NCBI GenBank assembly: GCA_021635425.1
Contig: JAJWOJ010000064.1
Location: 1 to 8,629 of the forward strand
DNA length: 8,629 nucleotides
Direction: 5' to 3'
DNA from: Clostridiales bacterium
GTDB lineage: Bacteria > Bacillota > Clostridia > Christensenellales > Borkfalkiaceae
The notes under the pieces are model-generated. The model made no database searches and was not told the DNA's origin. It saw only the letters and a program-made list of their open reading frames with translations. Positions 1 to 6,297 of this stretch are shown one piece after another. A program made the translations under genes and the position numbers. Each line of letters opens with the position of its first letter. Positions within the stretch are counted from its first letter, which is position 1.

Positions 1-12
1 TAACCTTTTTTG

Positions 13-37
13 AACCACGCGACTATCGCGTGGTTTT
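13..37 (+). terminator. Terminator-like hairpin at left edge
   Basis: A perfect 10-bp inverted repeat (13-22 with 26-35, loop CTA) runs into TTTT at 34-37. The T run lies on the plus-strand side, so this would end a plus-strand transcript entering from left of the window, converging on the 5S gene. The T tract is short (TTTTCGTT), so activity is uncertain. Confidence 0.5.
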
Positions 38-49
38 CGTTGACACAAT

Positions 50-77
50 AAAAAAGCACCGCAGCAAAGCAGTGCTT
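50..77 (-). terminator. Intrinsic terminator of the 5S rRNA gene
   Basis: On the minus strand a 9-bp stem (77-69 with 62-54, one G-U pair, 6-nt loop) is followed directly by a run of six U (55-50). It starts 9 nt after the 3' end of the 5S rRNA, the expected place for a Rho-independent terminator ending rRNA transcription. Confidence 0.85.
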
Positions 78-85
78 AAATGGAA

Positions 86-362
86 TGTGGCAACGTCCTA
101 TCCTCCCGGTAAGAAGCCGAAAGAATTGTGAAAATCGGCGGCAAACGGAAGAGATTTCGTATTATGCAAAGAAATACGCCGGAAGGTATACTCTATGTAT
201 TCCGAGGGCGTTTTCTGAAGCAGAAAACGGAAGATATTTCGCTTGACGACGGTTTTATCAGTTCTTTCGGCGACAAACCCTACAAGTACTTTCGGCGCGC
301 TGAAGCTTAACTACTGTGTTCGGAATGAGAACAGGTGGATCCTTCAGGCTATAGTCACCACA
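86..362 (-). rRNA. rrf: 5S rRNA with a large helix IV expansion
   Basis: Read on the minus strand, positions 362-283 carry the 5' two thirds of a bacterial 5S rRNA, including the conserved stretches CCGAACACAGTAGTTAAGC and CAGCGC and the loop E strand GAAAGTACTTG. Positions 109-86 carry the 3' end (CCGGGAGGATAGGACGTTGCCAC). Helix I closes with 8 perfect or G-U pairs (361-354 with 94-87). Helix II (CTGAAG/CTTCAG) and helix III (CTGT/ACAG) are intact. The core sums to about 104 nt plus a normal hairpin tip, but the whole gene is about 277 nt because 282-110 is inserted at helix IV. No 23S gene lies upstream; the next gene is mob, 127 bp away. The intervening stretch (363-489) has no clear strong promoter, only an AT-rich TATATAAC near 370. 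It could be a functional expanded 5S, a 5S with an excised intervening sequence, or a pseudogene; the intact core argues against decay. Confidence 0.9.
110..282 (-). other. Structured insertion (expansion segment or intervening sequence) in 5S helix IV
   Basis: This replaces the usual tip of about 13 nt of helix IV with 173 nt. It is closed by a weak stem (282-278 with 114-110) and then a perfect 10-bp stem, GCCGAAAGAA (271-262) with TTCTTTCGGC (125-116). Inside it are a 9-bp hairpin with a 3-nt loop (229-221 with 217-209) and a 6-bp hairpin (178-173 with 163-158). It also holds a 17-nt direct repeat with one mismatch (143-159 and 225-241). Both ends sit at the normal apex of helix IV, so the insertion extends the 5S fold without breaking it. 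The short open frame on the opposite strand (128-310) starts inside this element and runs into conserved 5S sequence, so I do not treat it as a gene. Confidence 0.8.
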
Positions 363-489
363 ATGGTTATATAATCTGCAACTGAACGTCACAGGATATA
401 TGCTAAGTTGTTTATGAAGAAGACTGACAACTGCATAGAAGCGTTTAAAATCTTTAAATAAGTACGTCTGGCAGAATTTTTGTTTTCCG

Positions 490-1353
490 CTAATTCGTAT
501 TGTTGTTGTTATTTGCGATTGCCGACTTTTCTTTCTTTTTCAGTTCGTTATACAAATCGCCGTTATCCTTGGCAAGAACATTATTTCGCTTTTCTAGTTC
601 GCTGTTTTTCATTCTTAAAGCAATAATTTCCGTTTCCTTTTTCTTGCCCGAAAAGGGAATCTTTTCAGATCTTGCAGATTCGTAACTTTCAAGCAATTCT
701 TTCACGGGTTTTGCCGCGGCTTGCGCTTCCTCGGCTTCGCGGATTTTTTCTTCGGCGGCTTCCGTCATTTTTTTCGTCTTAAAAGCGACCGTATCCAAAT
801 GCTTCGCCGTGCTGCCTTCCTTGCCGCGCTTTAAGCCGTATTTTTTGCCGACGATCTCGTAAAAATCCGCTTGCAATTCTCTTAAAGCGGCACGGTCAAA
901 AAGTTCTTTTGTGCATAATCTTCCGCCAGTTACGGGCATCAGATTGAAATGCAAATGCGGCGTGCTTTCGTCCAAATGCACGACTGCGGATACAACGTTT
1001 TCTTTTCCGTAACGTTCCGCGAAAAACTCCGTGCAATCGTCAAAGAATTGCTTTTGCATTTCGGGTGAGATACCGTCGAAAAATTCTTTATCCGAACCTA
1101 AAATAAAAGAAGTTATCAGCACCGCGTCGTCTTTGATTTTTCGTTTCGGTGCGAGTTCTTTTATTCGCTCGTCGATGAATGCAAGATACTTTTTTTCATA
1201 AGACAAAGTATGATAATTCAGGTGCGTTCTCGACTTATCGATTTGCGGGTTTTTCGTGGATTTATAGTTCTCGTCGCGTTTGTTTTCACGTTCGATTCCG
1301 ACGATGTCGCCGCGCTTATATTTTCCCATGTGGCATACTAAATACGACGTAAT
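490..1353 (-). CDS. mob: MobV/Pre family plasmid mobilisation (relaxase-like) protein, ATT start
   Basis: Relaxases of this family nick at oriT and pilot DNA during conjugal mobilisation, in the cytoplasm. From the ATT at 1353 the product is 287 aa. The N-terminus, SYLVCHMGKYKRGDIVGI at residues 3-20, aligns without gaps to the family pattern known from MobM of pMV158 (SYMVARMQKMKAGNLGGA). Next come NPQIDKSRTHLNY (35-47) and the metal-binding motif HLDESTPHLHF (126-136). The C-terminal third is a Lys/Glu-rich coiled coil ending in an Asn run. In-frame TGA TGA lies just before ATT, and the first in-frame ATG (1329) would drop conserved residues. GGAGG at 1364-1360 is 6 nt before ATT. The residue aligned with the catalytic His22 of MobM is Glu23 (context RENKR), so nicking chemistry is in doubt. 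MobM is much longer (about 490 aa). No integrase or replication gene accompanies it, so it may be a remnant of a mobilisable element. Confidence 0.85.
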   Translation of the reverse strand: MTSYLVCHMGKYKRGDIVGIERENKRDENYKSTKNPQIDKSRTHLNYHTLSYEKKYLAFIDERIKELAPKRKIKDDAVLITSFILGSDKEFFDGISPEMQKQFFDDCTEFFAERYGKENVVSAVVHLDESTPHLHFNLMPVTGGRLCTKELFDRAALRELQADFYEIVGKKYGLKRGKEGSTAKHLDTVAFKTKKMTEAAEEKIREAEEAQAAAKPVKELLESYESARSEKIPFSGKKKETEIIALRMKNSELEKRNNVLAKDNGDLYNELKKKEKSAIANNNNNTN

Positions 1354-1364
1354 TCATCACCTCC
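1351..1364 (-). promoter_or_regulatory. Strong Shine-Dalgarno deciding an ATT start
   Basis: GGAGGTGAT (1364-1356) is a long match to the 16S anti-SD. The ATT at 1353-1351 is 6 nt from GGAGG and in frame with the MobV homology. An out-of-frame ATG at 1357 lies only 2 nt from GGAGG and would give a 13-residue peptide stopping at 1316. The first in-frame ATG is 30 nt away with no ribosome site of its own. Confidence 0.65.
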
Positions 1365-1380
1365 GTGGGTATTAAAATTT

Positions 1381-1466
1381 CTATCGGTAAGCGATAGCAA
1401 AACGCCTACCCGCGCTCGTTCCTTCGGCAAAGGGAACGAACATTCGGGCAAAATCTTCACGCCCGA
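1381..1466 (-). other. Cluster of three inverted repeats in the mob leader; possible oriT or regulatory leader
   Basis: Three hairpins lie between the mob promoter and its ribosome site: TCGGGC/GCCCGA (1444-1449 with 1461-1466), TCGTTCC/GGAACGA (1416-1422 with 1433-1439) and CTATCG/CGATAG (1381-1386 with 1392-1397). MobV oriT sites typically sit just upstream of mob and contain inverted repeats, so an oriT is plausible. I do not see a clear match to the known pMV158 nick sequence. A structured 5' UTR controlling mob is the alternative. Confidence 0.4.
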
Positions 1467-1515
1467 TACTTACGGAAGCAAGCGACCTATACCGTCCCAA
1501 CTTCCTGTATTTGTT

Positions 1516-1524
1516 ATTATACCA
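1516..1524 (-). promoter_or_regulatory. Extended -10 promoter element for mob
   Basis: On the minus strand TGGTATAAT (1524-1516) is a perfect extended -10 (TGnTATAAT). The -35 region at normal spacing (TATATT) is poor, as is common with extended -10 promoters. Initiation near 1509 would give a leader of about 155 nt carrying the three hairpins. Confidence 0.55.
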
Positions 1525-1670
1525 TAAAAGGATTTAAAAATATAGTAAACACAAACAAATGTTCTTATTTTATAAACCGCCTCATTTTGTTTCATACAAA
1601 GCAAATATTAAACAAACCATCGACGATCCGGCGAAAACAAAACGACGTTCGAAAATCAAATAGACATTAT

Positions 1671-1698
1671 AAAAGCCATAGGCATTTTCCTATGGCTT
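1671..1698 (-). terminator. Intrinsic terminator of the transport operon
   Basis: A perfect 10-bp stem AAGCCATAGG/CCTATGGCTT (1673-1682 with 1689-1698) has a 6-nt loop. On the minus strand it is followed by TTTTATAAT (from 1674 down). It lies about 75 bp past the stop of the last operon gene and is oriented to end that transcript. Confidence 0.75.
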
Positions 1699-1772
1699 AG
1701 ATTATGCTCGATTTTAATTCAAAAATAAACGAATTTTCAAATTAAATATTTCATTGTAGTTTCGGAAAATCA

Positions 1773-3209
1773 TTATTCCGCAAAGGGGATAATGAAAACG
1801 CCTTCGCCTATGCCGAGAGTATGCTCTAATTTGCCGTTATCGAGCGTTACGACCGTCTTTTCTCCGCCGACGTATACAACCGCTTTGTTATATTTTAAAG
1901 CGTCGAACGTAAGCGTTATTTTATCTGTAAGTTCTTTGGTCGTTTCGTTATAATTAACAGCCATTATTCCGTCGTTACCGTCCTCGTCGTTAAAATATCC
2001 GAAGAGGGTGTCTTGAGAAGTCGTAACTTCTTTTAAGGACGGAACGCTATCCAAAGACAATCTCGAAAGAAGTTGGAACGAAGTGTTCGTCGTTCTGTCT
2101 TTACCGGTCGTCGTGTGTCCGGCGTCGTTAGTGAAAGTTCCGATCCAGTCGAATTGAAGCAAAACGTGGTCGAAAGCAAGCAGTTCGCCATTCGCCTTTT
2201 TAACGCTTTCGTAAATATTCGTTTTTTCGCCCGCACGACTTATCATCGCTTCCTGACTTGCCGCAAATTCGAATCCGATAAGCGGGCTTGCATAACAGAA
2301 GCATGAAATACCGTCGTAACCGAACGCCATCAAAGCGTACTCCTGCATACGAATGTCCTCGTAAGAGGGAACTCTGTCTCTCGAACCGTAAATCGCGCCG
2401 CTTGCATTGCCGTCCTCGTCGATTCCGTAAGGCATTGTCTGAATAAAGAAATTGGTTTTCAATCCCTCATAAGAATTCGCGACTTTTTTCAACGTCTGCA
2501 CGTCGAAAAGCCAGTTATCGTCAAGACACTTTTCGCCTTTTTCGTTGTATGTAAGAGGGTATCTGTCGGCGGAAAGCCATTTTTCGCCGGAAGTAAGTTT
2601 TGAAAGCACGTTATCGCAATAGAATTTGAGATAATCGGAATAAACGCCGTCGAATTCTTTCTGAACGACTTGCGCGAAAGAAGGGAACAGATTCGAGTAA
2701 AAGTTTCTGCCGTCGGAATTTTGATTCCACCAATCGACTTGCGCCGCCATAGACGTCATTTGCGATTTATTCGGTTCGTCCACGCATATTCCGAGGACTG
2801 CGTCGCTTTGCTTGAATTCGGAAATCTTACGGTACGCCTTGCCGTCGGAAACGCCGGGATTTACATAAACTTTAACGCCGTTGTTTCCGAGAAGAGTCAA
2901 CGTTTTTTCGGCTTTTTCGTCGTAAGAATAAAAACTTTGCACTCCGTCGCCCGCGCCGATGGCGAAAAGCGTGCTTATGCCGGATTCGTTAATCCACTTA
3001 ACGTTTGTTTCGTTCAGGGTGGACGGAATAAGCCATCCGCTTATCGTGAGTTCGTAGTCGTCTTGTTTTAAATCGTAATCGGGTAAAATAATCTTAGTCA
3101 TTCCGCTATTATTTCCTTTATCGCTGTTTCCGTTGTCTCCGTCGCACGCCGCAAGCGAAAAAAACATTCCCGCGGCAAGCACGGCGGACAAAATTTTATT
3201 TAACTTCAT
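1773..3209 (-). CDS. Lipoprotein with predicted glycoside-hydrolase-like TIM barrel
   Basis: This 478-residue exported lipoprotein has basic residues, a hydrophobic core and lipobox LAAC with the lipidated Cys at 22, then an Asn/Gly/Asp-rich linker to about 36. Residues about 55-350 read like a GH-A-type (beta/alpha)8 barrel. GVKVYVNPG (111-119) fits an early strand, VDEP (143-146) could hold an acid/base Glu145, SADRYPL (213-219) resembles the Asp/Tyr-Pro strand of such enzymes, and FIQTMPYG (255-262) fits a late strand. YALMAFGYDGISCFCY (291-306) matches the usual last strands (repeating aromatic/Gly pattern). The tail (about 380-478) looks like a beta sandwich, as in sugar-active enzymes. 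The fold call is from patterns only, and I cannot name a family. It probably acts on a glycan outside the cell before uptake by the upstream transporter. Its ATG overlaps the phosphatase gene by 14 nt, with AAGGA 10 nt upstream. Last gene of the operon. Confidence 0.7.
   Translation of the reverse strand: MKLNKILSAVLAAGMFFSLAACDGDNGNSDKGNNSGMTKIILPDYDLKQDDYELTISGWLIPSTLNETNVKWINESGISTLFAIGAGDGVQSFYSYDEKAEKTLTLLGNNGVKVYVNPGVSDGKAYRKISEFKQSDAVLGICVDEPNKSQMTSMAAQVDWWNQNSDGRNFYSNLFPSFAQVVQKEFDGVYSDYLKFYCDNVLSKLTSGEKWLSADRYPLTYNEKGEKCLDDNWLFDVQTLKKVANSYEGLKTNFFIQTMPYGIDEDGNASGAIYGSRDRVPSYEDIRMQEYALMAFGYDGISCFCYASPLIGFEFAASQEAMISRAGEKTNIYESVKKANGELLAFDHVLLQFDWIGTFTNDAGHTTTGKDRTTNTSFQLLSRLSLDSVPSLKEVTTSQDTLFGYFNDEDGNDGIMAVNYNETTKELTDKITLTFDALKYNKAVVYVGGEKTVVTLDNGKLEHTLGIGEGVFIIPFAE
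3141..3206 (-). repeat. Signal-peptide repeat, copy 1
   Basis: This 66-bp segment encodes the signal peptide and lipobox of the TIM-barrel lipoprotein. It is identical at 60 of 66 positions, without gaps, to 4360-4425 in the neighbouring phosphatase gene. Similarity ends right after the lipobox Cys codon; the mature proteins do not resemble each other. Confidence 0.8.
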
Positions 3210-4431
3210 TGTTTACCATTCCTTTTATCAGTATTTTTCTGATTGCCGAAAATTCTTCTTCGGTAACGCCGCATACAGCCTTCAGATAATTTACCGCGCC
3301 GGCATTAAGACTTTCGTTGTCGCCGCAATAAACCGCTTTAATTCTTTCGAGAAAATATCCGAACGCGACGAAATTGCTTGAGTCGTCTTGCATTACGCCG
3401 TTTACGAATTGACCGTTTTTGATTTTACCGCGATATCTCGGACCGTAACTCGAAAAGCTGGTAAGTTCGAAATCTTTCGTCATATCGCTTTCGCTTACGC
3501 CTAAAACGGATTCTATCAAAAAAGCCAACGTTCCCGTTCTGTCCGCTCCGGCATTGCAATGAAAGTATATCGGATAATTTTTTTCGTCTGCCAAAACGTC
3601 GAATATCGTTTTTAATGACGAAGCGGATATTTCCAGATAACTTCTGTCGTTTTCACCATAATGGCTGAATTCGGGAAGAATGTAGTTATATGCGTGAAAA
3701 GGCGCTTTGACGTATTTTACGTCTTTGCCTAACACGCTTTCGGTTTGCCCGCCGTCGTCTATATTTGCAAAACGCAAATCTATTTCGGTTTTTATTCCAA
3801 GCGTATTCTTCATCACGTCGAGACCGTTTTCGTCGAGAGCGCAATTCTGCCCGTCATTGATTTTACCTCCGCGATAAAGCAGATTGTAAGCGATAATTCC
3901 GCCGTCGGCTTTCCATCCTCCGAGATCGCGGACGTTTGCAGCGCCGCCGACCGTTATCGGTCTCACGCCGTTATCGTCGACTTTAAAACTGTCGATTTTC
4001 GTTTCCTTGTTTTCTCCGACGACTTTATAGTAATATGTCGTCCCGGGAATAAGAGTTCCACCGAGGTTGCATCTTTCTCTTGTCGTTAAATAAACCTTCT
4101 TGTTTTCGAATCGTTCGTTATCCGCAAGATATACCGCATATTGCGAACTGCCGTCCGACCCCCAACTTATCGTGAAATTCTGCGCCATAGCCGTTCCGGT
4201 ATATTCCGTAAGGATTTCCGCTTCTTTCGAACTTTCGGAAGTTTTGACATAGTCAAGATATTGCTCGGCTACGGTATCGACGTTCGCGCCGTTATACTCG
4301 GTTTTAAGAATCATATAATCTTCTTTGTTTTCACTGTTTGCGCCGTTATTTGATTGATTGTCGCACGCCGCAAGCGAAAAAATCATTCCCGCGGCAAGCG
4401 CGGCGGATAAAACTTTAGTTAATTTATTCAA
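3196..4431 (-). CDS. Tyrosine-phosphatase-family lipoprotein with N-terminal FN3-like domain
   Basis: This 411-residue lipoprotein has lipobox LAAC with Cys23, then an Asn/Ser-rich linker. Residues about 70-152 form a fibronectin-III-like beta domain (ISW near 88-90, PGTTYYYKV at 129-137). From 160 on it matches the bacterial tyrosine phosphatase family often annotated Y_phosphatase3 (PF13350; Listeria LipA is a relative). NVRDLGGW is at 166-173, LLYRGGK at 184-190 and DLR at 218-220. The catalytic P-loop is HCNAGADRTG at 291-300, with Cys292 and Arg298 intact (C-x5-R). It should therefore be active on phosphoesters, outside the membrane: protein phosphotyrosine, phosphoinositides or phospho-sugars are all possible. 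The start is TTG at 4431, one nucleotide after the MalG stop, with AAAGG 5 nt before it, so translation is likely coupled. Context suggests trimming a phosphorylated glycan or substrate before import, which is inference. Confidence 0.85.
   Translation of the reverse strand: MNKLTKVLSAALAAGMIFSLAACDNQSNNGANSENKEDYMILKTEYNGANVDTVAEQYLDYVKTSESSKEAEILTEYTGTAMAQNFTISWGSDGSSQYAVYLADNERFENKKVYLTTRERCNLGGTLIPGTTYYYKVVGENKETKIDSFKVDDNGVRPITVGGAANVRDLGGWKADGGIIAYNLLYRGGKINDGQNCALDENGLDVMKNTLGIKTEIDLRFANIDDGGQTESVLGKDVKYVKAPFHAYNYILPEFSHYGENDRSYLEISASSLKTIFDVLADEKNYPIYFHCNAGADRTGTLAFLIESVLGVSESDMTKDFELTSFSSYGPRYRGKIKNGQFVNGVMQDDSSNFVAFGYFLERIKAVYCGDNESLNAGAVNYLKAVCGVTEEEFSAIRKILIKGMVNNEVK
4360..4425 (-). 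repeat. Signal-peptide repeat, copy 2
   Basis: The partner of 3141-3206, encoding the signal peptide and lipobox of the phosphatase lipoprotein. The six differences are scattered single substitutions with no indels. The sugar-binding lipoprotein in the same operon has a different signal sequence. Confidence 0.8.
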
Positions 4432-4432
4432 T

Positions 4433-5338
4433 TTAACCTTTAAGCCCTCCCGCAGAGAAATTACTCATTATGAGTTTATTGAATATCGTGAATATTATAA
4501 GCGAAACGGTTGCAAGCACGGTCATGCCGGCAAACGCGACGGGCAGAAGCAATTTTCCTTCCATTTTCGTGTACAATTGGCTTACGCCGAGCGATATCGT
4601 CGGTCTGTTGGGCATAAACACGTAAGCGGTGTTATAATCGTTCCAGCAACCGATAAACGCCGTTATCGCGATAGCCGTCAAAATAGGTACCGCTTGCGGG
4701 TACATAATTTTCAAAAACACGCCGAGATCGGTCGCCCCGTCCAAAAACGCGCTTTCCGCGTACTCCCACGGGATTGCCGCGAAGAAGTTTTTGAAAAGAA
4801 GGAAACCCAGACCGAATCCGCCCGCCGCCATAAGGAATATTCCGAGATAAGTGTTTAAAAGATGTAATTTCATCATAAGCCTGTAAGTCGTCGCGATCGA
4901 ACCGACCGTCGGAACGATGAAAGACACTATCGACACATTATACAGGAATTTTTTCAGCTTAAACTCGTATTTCGCGATTATATATGCCGTTAAAGCGGGA
5001 ATCGTTATGGCAAGGGCAACCTGTCCTACGACAAGAATAACGGTGTTCACTATGGTGTCGTGAAGATAAACGGGGTTTCTCGAAGAACCGGCTATCTGCA
5101 CGGTAAAAAGCGTTTTGTAGTTATCGCCGGTAAAGTTTCCGAAATCGAACAGTTTAAACGAATCGATAATAAAATTTCCCGACGTTCTGAACGAATTCAT
5201 TAAAAGCCACACGTACATATAGACGTAGGAAAGCGACAAAAGCGACATTGCTATAACGCCAATCGTTCTGAAAACCTTGTCTATACCCGTTCTTTTCGTC
5301 GCGCTTTTTCTGTGAATAAGCACGGAAGCGTTTTTCAT
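4433..5338 (-). CDS. Carbohydrate ABC transporter permease, MalG type (CUT1)
   Basis: This 301-residue inner-membrane permease has about six hydrophobic segments (roughly 24-48, 96-122, 133-150, 162-186, 217-230 and 266-288). The EAA loop that docks the ATPase is at 193-218 (YAESAFLDGA then FLKIMYPQAVP). The ending FSAGGLKG is typical of MalG-like CUT1 permeases, where the tail contacts the ATPase dimer. The start chosen is ATG at 5338, which overlaps the TGA of the MalF-like gene by one base (TGATG). The same frame is open 88 codons further upstream, but that stretch is Arg/His-rich nonsense antiparallel to nothing known and lies wholly within the MalF gene. It pairs with the MalF-like protein to form the channel. 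No ATPase gene is adjacent, so a shared MsmX-like ATPase is assumed. Confidence 0.93.
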   Translation of the reverse strand: MKNASVLIHRKSATKRTGIDKVFRTIGVIAMSLLSLSYVYMYVWLLMNSFRTSGNFIIDSFKLFDFGNFTGDNYKTLFTVQIAGSSRNPVYLHDTIVNTVILVVGQVALAITIPALTAYIIAKYEFKLKKFLYNVSIVSFIVPTVGSIATTYRLMMKLHLLNTYLGIFLMAAGGFGLGFLLFKNFFAAIPWEYAESAFLDGATDLGVFLKIMYPQAVPILTAIAITAFIGCWNDYNTAYVFMPNRPTISLGVSQLYTKMEGKLLLPVAFAGMTVLATVSLIIFTIFNKLIMSNFSAGGLKG

Positions 5339-6297
5339 CAATATTCTACCTCTCTGAACACTTTTTCCATAAGACTCTTGAAAACGAGAACCAACGTTCC
5401 GCCGAGAACGGCGACCACTACTCCGAGCGCGGCGGGATACCCTACGGTGTTTCCGCCCGTTACGTTGCTTATTATCATCCAGGCTACCGTACCCGTGCCT
5501 GTAGTTCCCGCCATAGACTCGCCGACCATCAAAAGCGACGGCGTATACCAGCCGAGCGCGCCGCTTATGAGCGTTATGCTCATCGTCGTGATGACGGGCC
5601 ATATCATGGGGATTACTATCGAAACAAACTGCCTCATTTCGGAAGCCCCGTCGAGTTCCGCGCTTTCGAGAACGCTGTCGGGAAGCCTTGCCATAGACGA
5701 AGTAAAGTAAATTATATTACCGTTTACGCCCGCCCATACGCTGAATATCAATATGGCTTTCCATGCCGTCCGACTGTCCGCAAGCGCGCCGTTTTCGATT
5801 ACGAAACGATTGCCGTAACCGAGTTTTTCGAGTATCGTAAAAAGACTTTTATAAGTTTGCGTTCCGGAAACCGATATTTTGTAAAACAAACAGAGAATAA
5901 CGGTTGAAAGGACGCACGGAACGTACATTCCGACTCTTAAAACGGCATGCCCCGCAACTTTTTTATAAATAAGATACGAGAAGAAAAGCGTTAAGGGTAA
6001 GTTTATAAAAAGCGCAAGTCCCATAAGGGATAACGTGTTAAGCCACGATCTCGGCGAAAGCATTCCCGCTTCTTTTATTCCGAACATAAAGCGGAACACG
6101 TCGAGATATTGTTCAAAGCCGACAAAGTTCAGTTCGCCGTTAATTGTTTCTGTGAAAAAGGAATTATAGACCATGCCTATATTCATGCAGAACCAGAACA
6201 CGATAAAGTGTATTATCGGCCATGCGAGTCCGCCGTAAATAAACAGCGTTTTCCCTAAATTCATTTTTCTTTTTGGTTTTACGATATCGTTTTTCAT
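5338..6297 (-). CDS. Carbohydrate ABC transporter permease, MalF type (CUT1)
   Basis: This 319-residue inner-membrane permease has a short cytoplasmic basic N-terminus and a first membrane segment near 17-46. Further segments lie near 87-111, 117-139, 178-198, 226-248 and 287-307. The EAA loop is at 211-234 (ESAELDGASEMRQF then IVIPMIWP). Length and layout fit LplB/UgpA/MalF-type permeases without the extra periplasmic domain of enteric MalF. Its ATG follows the stop of the binding-protein gene with no spacer (TAAATG), and its TGA overlaps the MalG start, both signs of coupled translation. The substrate class (oligosaccharide or similar) comes from the family; the exact sugar cannot be told. 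Confidence 0.93.
   Translation of the reverse strand: MKNDIVKPKRKMNLGKTLFIYGGLAWPIIHFIVFWFCMNIGMVYNSFFTETINGELNFVGFEQYLDVFRFMFGIKEAGMLSPRSWLNTLSLMGLALFINLPLTLFFSYLIYKKVAGHAVLRVGMYVPCVLSTVILCLFYKISVSGTQTYKSLFTILEKLGYGNRFVIENGALADSRTAWKAILIFSVWAGVNGNIIYFTSSMARLPDSVLESAELDGASEMRQFVSIVIPMIWPVITTMSITLISGALGWYTPSLLMVGESMAGTTGTGTVAWMIISNVTGGNTVGYPAALGVVVAVLGGTLVLVFKSLMEKVFREVEY

Larger units (their letters stand above)
1354..1772. other. Intergenic region between the transport operon and mob
   Basis: This 419-bp stretch has no credible gene. From right to left it holds an AT-rich tail after the lipoprotein gene (1699-1772), the operon terminator (1671-1698), an AT-rich stretch with nothing recognisable (1525-1670), the extended -10 promoter (1516-1524), the three-hairpin leader (1381-1466) and the ribosome site for mob. 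Confidence 0.7.

Noticed and set aside
128..310. 60-codon open frame on the plus strand
   Set aside because: It lies antisense to the 5S rRNA, starting in its insert and running into conserved 5S core sequence.
363..489. Possible 5S promoter (GTGACG with TATAAC near 370)
   Set aside because: The -35 matches at only 4 of 6 positions and the spacing is about 15 nt, too weak to list.
1316..1357. mob broken by a frameshift, with a true start at ATG 1357 (MNYVVFSMPH...)
   Set aside because: The in-frame ATT reading aligns without gaps to the MobV N-terminus and has ideal ribosome spacing; the ATG is only 2 nt from GGAGG and needs an extra base removed.
1525..1670. AT-rich intergenic stretch considered for a small RNA or riboswitch
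   Set aside because: I found no stable stem, conserved riboswitch element or clear promoter-terminator pair.
4358..4858. 166-codon open frame on the plus strand
   Set aside because: It is antisense to the phosphatase and MalG-like genes, with low-complexity basic composition and no ribosome site or motif.
5339..5602. N-terminal extension of the MalG-like permease (frame open to 5602)
   Set aside because: The extra 88 residues are Arg/His-rich and overlap the MalF-like gene in another frame; the ATG at 5338 gives the usual length and a typical TGATG overlap.
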